A stretch of DNA of 64,000 nucleotides, taken from positions 3,286,001-3,350,000 of the forward strand of contig JAPNXP010000014.1 of the NCBI GenBank assembly GCA_028753945.1, read 5' to 3'. This document shows, in pieces, positions 57,490 through 64,000 of the stretch. Each line of letters starts with the position of its first letter. Position 1 is the stretch's first letter. Under the pieces are notes generated by a model. That model saw nothing but the letters and a program-made list of their open reading frames with translations, searched no databases and had not been told where the DNA came from. Origin of the DNA: Hexactinellida sp. DTS-2022. Its lineage: Eukaryota; Porifera; Hexactinellida. A program made the translations under genes and the position numbers.

Positions 57490-58175
57490 ACGACCCTTAG
57501 AGTGGTGGAAGTTTTCATTTAGCTCAAATAGTTTTATTAGTGATATCTAAATTTCAGTAGAATACAATAAGTGATGACGCAGTTTTTTTTGTGCGTTTTG
57601 GGTGTTCTCCCAACACCAACCAAATCAACCAAAATATTTAATTCGCAAAATTGTAATATCTCATTTTTTAATAATGTCATCATCACCTCAAGGTGTCAAG
57701 ACCCACTTGTTGAGGTGCTTCGTGGCATAATGGACCATTTGATAAATTGAAATTTTGTTTCTATCTTATATAATTTCTGAGATTAATGAAATTTAGAAAT
57801 TCGTATAAATATATAATTAATTTATACATAATTTTATCACCATTATTATGTACAGCAAAATAATCTAAGTTCAATTATTTGGAATAATTATTAATCTAAA
57901 TTGAATTTACTATAATATTTGAATTCAGCGCACTCGCTTACCCCAATTATCTAATTGGAAGCGTCTCTATAAGTTAAATACAGAGCGAATTATTTTGAAT
58001 GAAATATGTCAGTGTATCCAATAATATTCTTGCAGAACACGCAGCAGAAGTAAATATAATCACATAATCTGTCGTTGTTATGTAATTTAAAATTTTAGCA
58101 TCAATTAGAACATAGAAGCCTACTCTTTCTCACAAGTGGAATGAATATATTTATCAGAAGTTGAAACAATATAAT
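57490..58175. other. Nothing recognised
   Basis: AT-rich intergenic or intronic DNA. Confidence 0.4.
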
Positions 58176-58177
58176 TA

Positions 58178-58524
58178 CAGTCAACTCCCGTCATAACCAA
58201 GTCGGATATAACGAAGTACCTGCTTATAACGAAGTCATTCAATGGTCCGGAAATATTTATATCTTATTACATTATTAAAACTTCATTTACAACGAAATGG
58301 ATATTACGAAACTCCGCTTATAACGAAGTGATTTAAATCCCATATAGCCTAGAAGCTATTGATTTACTCCTGTTATAACGAAATCCGTTTATGATAAACT
58401 CCGGTTACAACGAAATTAAACTTGTAATGAACTCTTTTTAGATCGAACTCCGCTTATAACGAACTCCGCTTATAACGAAATGAAACTACGGTTCCGAGCA
58501 ATTCGTTATAACGGGAGTTGACTG
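58178..58524. mobile_element. TA-flanked pogo-like MITE (CAGTCAACTCCCG)
   Basis: The ends CAGTCAACTCCCGTCATAAC and (reverse) CAGTCAACTCCCGTTATAAC with TA on both sides. CTTATAACGAA and its variants occur about ten times inside, a pattern typical of pogo/Tigger-derived MITEs. Confidence 0.88.
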
Positions 58525-58526
58525 TA

Positions 58527-59685
58527 GATTTAACACTTTCAATTGAACTGAAGTGTTAGTAAACAAAAGGAATTTGAACTCAATTATGGCACAATGTGAA
58601 GCGAAATTTGAAAATTCGTGCATTGTGAAAGGGTGTAGATTAAATTCTCTATCGAATGCATATATTTTAAATATTCGCGCATTATTTATTGTTCTCTTTA
58701 TAACATTAAGCAGGTGTAAAATTGTATCCAAAGAAGTGATCAAAAATCGTGACCCAAGGTCTACATCTGTAACCCATATGAGACTCCTGTCCTGAAAATT
58801 TTAGTTCTTAGTTAATAAAACTCTGTTCTGTGGAAGATCTACGGACCAATAATATTTAGTTTATCTATTCTTTAAAAAATTCCTGGGGTAACCCCCAAGG
58901 TCCCCCTTAATATAGCTCGCTCCGGTGCCCCCCCCCCCCTTGCATAATTCTGGATCCGCACCTGCTGACCACAATGCGATTTGCGCGAAATTTTCTAGGT
59001 AATTTGTTATACGGTACCTACTTTTTTGTTGTTTCTAATCTATTTAGATATATCCGTGTTTTTGGACGATGCCGTCGACTTCGCTTAATAGGATCACTTT
59101 GGTCATAGGGTAGTTTGACTCGATTAAGCAGATAAATCTTTTAAGCGGAGTATACTGGTGTCGAGGAGTTCGTTTTGGATATCTCCTTGCAGTTGTAATT
59201 ATTTTTTGTGGTCATGAATTTAGTAAATTAAATAATCGTATTATATAAATTCCATAGTTGTTGAGAAATTTCCCTTTTTGGTATCCGACTCAGCTTCCAG
59301 TGACCTTGGAACGCTAACCAGGGACGGAATAGGGTTGTGCGGGGCCCGCGGCATATTTTCCGCGCGGGCCCTTGCTCATATTTCATACGATTAAAATTTG
59401 GTACTTTGACTAACAGAATGCTGATTTTTGGTGACATGGACATGGAGTGCAAGGGAAAATTTGCCTTACTCAGAAAATTACTCGCAGTTCCTTTTGTCCC
59501 CAAAGCCATTAACATTTCACCTTTATGTTTACGAATAAGGATATATACATCAGAGTTTAATCTGAAATTCAATACAGTTGTCTAGAATATAACTCATGCC
59601 TAATAATATCGAATTAAAAATATACTGTTTTCTAGTTATACTACATAGTAGTTACAAATTAGCTATTGGCTGATTATGAAAATAA
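58527..59685. other. Fragments of element ends, no gene
   Basis: A C-run followed by CTGGATCCGCACCTG near 58955 is a hAT right end without a partner. GACTTCGCTTAATAGGATCA to TTTTAAGCGGAGTATACTG (59075-59155) is a decayed pogo-like MITE. CAGGGACGGAATAGGG with GGGGCCCGCGG near 59320 looks like a hAT left end. Confidence 0.45.
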
Positions 59686-59689
59686 TAAT

Positions 59690-60480
59690 CTATCTCACTG
59701 TAGTCCTTCTAAAAGTTATGTTTACTAGATTTCACAAGAGAGAAATTATGAATGAGCGTTGGCAAATCTATGTCACGAAGAACTCTGTGTGCTATGCTGA
59801 GTAGAGTTAAGTTGTTCAAACGGATCTGTGTCACTACGATCGAAACTGGTTATTTATAACACTAAGTTTAGAGAACGAACGCTCACTAGAACAATTAGAG
59901 ATAGGAAAATGAGCAAATTGATTACAACGTTCTACAATGCTCAAATTCCTTCATGACGTGGAGTCAAAGATACTATGTAGTAATACTCAAACTTTAGCAC
60001 ATTAAGTTAGTCCATCGAATTCGAACATTTTTTTCAAAAAAGAAAACTACCCACCCCGCGGGGCCCCGGCATATGCTACATCTTCCGTATGGTAATTCGG
60101 GCCTTACGCTAACCCTTGGCTAACTACTAGCTACACAACACTCGCTACGACCTAAATGTAGCGGTTGTTATATTCAGTAACCTTATAACGAACCTTCATA
60201 GCAGCTCGAATTCCACCATTCGATTGTGCTCTTTCAAGTTTTTCATGGCAACTAAGTGTATTGCTTCTGAGAATCGGCACCATTATGGAGTGCAATGCAG
60301 TCTTTGTGAAGCAGATGTGCAGCCACCACCCGTGAAATAATGGATGGAGTGTGCAGCTGAAACAATACACAGTCCATGGAATGACTGTATTGAACCCACG
60401 AATTCTGTTCATGATATTCCTGCCATTGAACTTTCTTCAATTTCGCTTTGGAAATTTTGAACGAAATATCTGCTGAAGCT
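59690..60480 (-). pseudogene. hAT (zf-TTF/DUF4371, ZMYM-like) transposase relic
   Basis: The N-terminal part (60170-60480, minus) has a TTF-type zinc-finger pattern: KKVQWQEYHEQNSWVQYS, then a Cys-poor remnant, then LSCHEKLERAQSN. The C-terminal part (59710-59950, minus) is the dimerisation domain: ISNCSSERSFSKLSVINNQF, then after a frame change IRLNNLTLLSIAHRVLRDID. The catalytic middle is missing, so this is an internally deleted, frameshifted copy. The GGGCCC-rich sequences nearby (59340, 60055) probably derive from the same element's ends. Confidence 0.68.
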
Positions 60481-60769
60481 TATCATTCTTGGATCTACTG
60501 ATTTCACTTTTCACTGATTTCACTTTCACTTGCATGTTATTCTGCGACCAATTTACAATAACCAGTAGTGATGTTGGGACATTTACTGAGAGCTTGTCCG
60601 AAGTGATTGCGTTAATCCTCCTGCCGAGGCCACTTTGAGTTAGAAATTGTTGGTATGTAATAAAGTATAATTATTTATATATTAAACAAGTCTGTTTACG
60701 TGTATACTTCTGTTTGTATGTTCTATTCTCACATTTAGGAAGCGTGAAATAGACTTATTCTCCATAATT

Positions 60770-60990
60770 CACACCCTTCGTGATATCAAATCGGAAATTT
60801 ACTGCAACATGTACATAATGATGCGGACATGTTGGTTTCGCCAGATTATCATGATGGATGCTTATCAAATTTTCTTTAAATTCGCATTTATATATTTATA
60901 TATTTTAGGCCTATTTTCGTGATATTTACTTTCGGAAAATGAACGAACAACCGAAAATCGGTTGTTGTATCGTTGTTCTCACGCTAATCG
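60770..60990 (-). repeat. Hairpin repeat H, decayed reverse copy
   Basis: TTACTGCAACATGTACATAATGATGCGGACATGTTGG and following bases correspond in reverse to the body of H (AATGTGCATG, GTCCGCATCATTA). The hairpin region is reduced to CGAAAATCGGTTGTTG. Confidence 0.5.
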
Positions 60991-61114
60991 ATCTATTGAG
61001 ACGGATTTTGAGTACCTCGGATAATTGTGAACCTTGGATACCAAATTATAACAAGGTAGTTTGGGAACATGCATCGTCTCAGAAATATATTGAGTAATAC
61101 AAATTTAACTTAAA

Positions 61115-61498
61115 CTAGGTCGCTTCGCGGTAGAACAAGCGGTTGTTGTGTGTCTTTATATAATTTTTACATTGATTATAAAGAGTAAATTGGCCTAAAA
61201 TTGAATAAATGTGAAATTTAGTGATCGTGTCATCATGCGATAATAAGTAAGCATATTGGCAATCTGGTGTGAACAATTTGTCCGCATTATTAATTTACAT
61301 TTTCTATTAAATTTTCAGATTTTTATCACTTAGAGGGCGGGAATATTTCGATTAAATGAATTTTAATGATTCTCGAAATGTGACAATTACGTCATAACTT
61401 GTCGAGGTGTGAGAAATTTTTGAGTGGGAAGCTCAATTTGTTGGCGAGTGTCAAAGGTCACCCCCATATGCCAAAAATCACATTTGGAAACCTTTAAG
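61115..61498 (+). repeat. Hairpin repeat H, partial copy
   Basis: Starts CTAGGTCGCTTCGCGGTAGA, has lost most of the hairpin, and keeps the body to CACATTTGGAAACC. It is followed at 61500-61620 by CCCCTATTAGCAA units of a decayed pogo-like MITE. Confidence 0.68.
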
Positions 61499-61639
61499 TT
61501 AGCAACTCCCCTATTAGCAATAATATTGCTTTATTAGCAACCCCTTTTCGGGTCCATAGCGTGATAATTCTGTTATTTTCAGTCCCCTATTAGCAACTTC
61601 GCCTATTAGCTACCAAAATTAGTGACAAACCCGAGTTCC

Positions 61640-62595
61640 CAAAAAAGCATCTACACACGTTTTTACATAATGCAATATGGTTTGGATCATTATGATTAAA
61701 GTCATTCCTTAGTGAAAAGTTGCAATATATCAAACTTAACAATTTCCTGGATTAAGAATTGAAATATCTATTTCATAAAGCTTAGCCCTTTGAGCGGTAG
61801 GTGAGCCACTTGGTGCCGAATCACTTTAAACCTTCGATAGTATCGAAAGCTTGCTATCAACTCAAATAAATGTATGAATTATGTTAGAAAGTCGCAAATT
61901 GGCTGTCGATTGCCAATTAATGTCAAACGTAAATTGGCAGATGATGTTACAAAAGAACTTACGAAGTTAATAGTAGGAATAATCATAGCCTACTATATAA
62001 AGGCCATTTCACTGCTTTGGACCAGGGATAAGGTAAAGGCGGGTTTATTTTTATAACTGTAATCAATTACCAGATTAATTCTAGGCTCATTATATCAAAG
62101 TAGTATATAAGTTCATAGTTGTCTCCCAACATAAATTGAAGCTCAAGTATATTGTTACGTGCAAACTAGACAGTAGAATTATGAAAACTATGCAAATATT
62201 TAGAGGAATTTCTTATGAGTTTATTTGAGGCAGGTAGTAGGAACATTATGGTTCTTTGCCTTGTTCTTGTTAAGTATCAATTGGCTACTGTTGTTAAAAT
62301 TTGAAGAATAAATTGATTTTCCTTCTGTACTAAACAATCTATTCACTCATCAACGAAGTCTTCGCACTTTTCACTATCGAGTTTTAGGAGAATGAGTTGC
62401 CTGAATCCGATTGAGAACATAATTGCAAACACTTTCCAAGGGGAAACACCACATTTAGCACGTATTGGTTATGCCATTTTAAGCAGCCTCGACCAAAAAG
62501 TCCAATCAAGGCAAAAGTTAAAATCCGGGTCTTCAATTTCCATTCAATTCCATATATTTAGTGAGTACTGAACAACATTCGGGGTACAAATATGA
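61640..62595. other. Nothing recognised
   Basis: Short plus-strand ORFs (61874-62056; about 62393-62570) have no recognised domain. No terminal repeats seen. Confidence 0.4.
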
Positions 62596-62599
62596 GATT

Positions 62600-64000
62600 T
62601 TAGATAATTTCTTTAATAAGAAAGGCAGCATATCTTCCGATAAAAGCTAGAGGTTGTCTTGTGTATGAACTCAGGAAAAAACTTCAAAAGAGTGGCCACA
62701 AACACATATGTGTGAAATCCAAATTCTCAGGATGGCTGCGATAAGTACCATCTTCATGGGTTTCGAAGCTGCTTGATAAATTCCATAAACGAATCTCTAT
62801 TTACGGACAATATCTTTCCTATTATACAACTTTAGAATATTAGACTGTTTAAGTGCCCTCTCATTTCCACCAATATGTTTAGTTTTATATTTGTTTGTGT
62901 AATCCAAAATGGTGTTCAATAAGATCAATTTGTATAAATGATGACAATACCTAGGTAATTCCACATTCGTCAGTCAATATTCTACAAGTTTAGTCCGGGG
63001 AATACTTGAATTATGAAAACTGGTGAAGGTTTGAACTGTTAATTGTCCTATGAACTGGCAACCTTTCCCAGGCCTAACCAACGAACTATTAAATCTGGCT
63101 TCATTATGTAATCTCGGTCCTTGAGACGAACTCCCTTCCAAGAGTGTTGATTAATCAATCAATGTCCATATCTATCGGTTTTCAAACATCAGCTGATTGA
63201 GAAATTGGCTGGCATTCCACGATTATATATCACTTTAACTTTAAGAAACTTGTCAAAATTGTAATAATGTTTTTGAACTGAAATGACTATGTATTTTATG
63301 TCATATTGACAATATGTATAAATACGGTATCAGGTGCCAAAAATCCTTTCATGGGGACCTTGATGTTAGATGATTTAGTGATTATGTCTTTTAATTTCTA
63401 GACTGTGAATTTTCTCTGTTCTTTACGTACAAGTCAACACTCTGTTTCATTGCCTGTACAATAACACACATGTTAAAATACAAAACTTTTATATTTAACA
63501 CAACTTGACAAACTTTGATCTGTAAATCATGCTCCTTTTTGTCTCTACCAAGCCGCTGATACTTGATAGTGTGATCATTAAGACGATCAGGTCACCAGGA
63601 AGGTATTTATGTACTGCGCCTTTCTTCAATGTAGCTTTTAATGGTCGTATCTTCGTTTGGCCATCAGTGTCAAGATATGTTTGTGTGTCAATGATATCAT
63701 CAGGATCAAAGTGTTGAGCACAAACGAAAATGTTTTTGAGTGTGTGAAGATCCTGCATATAATTACATAATTACGTAATGATGAATTAAAGTATGTAAGT
63801 GATGTTAAGCTTAAAGGAAAACTGGTAAATAATTAATTTAGCTTATCCTACAAGTAAAGACATATTCACCATCTCTATGCAGAAACCGTTTCCACTTATG
63901 GACGATGTCGTGCGGGCCAGAAGGAATGTGAAATACTGCAACACCACTATGATAACTATAGTATCCCATAGCACTTATGGGAGCAGAACAAGAGATTGGC
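62600..64000 (-). pseudogene. P-element (THAP9-like) transposase, copy c, cut by window end
   Basis: Minus strand. THAP zinc finger: exon 1 (about 63855-64000) reads SGVAVFHIPSGPHDIVHKWK then RFLHRDGEYVF. After a probable intron ending in TATATGCAG (63761-63769), exon 2 (63495-63760) reads LHTLKNIFVCAQHFDPDDII (Cys and His of the C2CH motif), then KIRPLKATLKKGAVHKYLPG. The C-terminal half follows at 62600-63250: HSWKGVRLKDRDYIMKPDL, RWLGLGK, then SFIQIDLIEHHFGLH. The catalytic middle is absent, so the copy is internally deleted. The second Cys of the THAP motif is not evident. The start codon lies at or just beyond the window edge. Confidence 0.72.

Noticed and set aside
59313..60117. ACGCTAAC on both sides as an 8-bp TSD of a hAT around the 59.7-60.5 kb relic
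   Set aside because: The right-hand copy falls inside the transposase relic (the N-terminal part continues to about 60480) and no CTG-type right end precedes it, so it is probably coincidence.

Overview
The window is eukaryotic and strongly AT-rich. It suggests an invertebrate metazoan genome, but I cannot place the species. Its DNA transposon families are typical of animals: P-element/THAP9, Transib, PIF/Harbinger, several hAT lineages, animal-type MULEs and TA-flanked Tc1/pogo-like MITEs. It also has one restriction-like-endonuclease (RLE) type non-LTR retrotransposon. The only host gene I can support is a CYB5D1 orthologue (cytochrome b5 domain protein 1, + strand). Exon 1 is at 21495-21630 and exon 2 at 50005-50081, joined in phase across an intron of about 28.4 kb that is filled with transposons. 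A third exon near 51256-51330 is possible.

Layout. 1-4.6 kb: a repeat, then a broken RLE retrotransposon (869-4216) with a 16-A tail, flanked by a 366-bp direct duplication (503-868 and 4217-4582). 4.67-5.8 kb: a non-autonomous hAT with two smaller hATs inside. 6.46-13.9 kb: a MULE (MULE-2, transposase on the minus strand) that split an older repeat. A second MULE (MULE-1, 6553-11308; FLYWCH, transposase and RING on the plus strand) inserted in it, and that MULE carries two hAT insertions. 14.4-21.2 kb: a hAT (8-bp TSD) containing a 5.6-kb Harbinger element with HARBI1-like transposase and divergent Myb/SANT-like gene. The Harbinger itself carries three further insertions. 21.5 kb: CYB5D1 exon 1.

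Intron, 21.6-50.0 kb: copies of a hairpin-bearing, Helitron-like repeat; small hAT and TA MITEs; a MULE relic (24.4-25.2 kb); a P-element relic (30.6-32.4 kb); and a 9.6-kb P element (33162-42740, about 70-bp TIRs). That P element is broken by a 2.46-kb hAT, a Transib, a hAT MITE and a TA MITE, and its C-terminal segment is inverted. It also holds a 1.07-kb palindrome and a 27-bp minisatellite. A second Transib lies at 43.7-45.3 kb. A large recent inverted duplication (45363-49926) has a different private insertion in each arm.

50-64 kb: exon 2, an inverted-repeat element, two inverted copies of the split repeat, many MITEs, hAT relics at 56.9 and 59.7-60.5 kb, an unrecognised broken ORF at 56.4 kb, and a third P-element relic with an intron-split THAP domain running into the window end.

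Almost all transposase genes are dead (stops, frameshifts, insertions). The most intact are the Harbinger DDE domain and its Myb/SANT partner. Terminal repeats and target-site duplications were found by reading the sequence. Family names follow from terminal motifs, TSD length and protein motifs. No database search was possible.
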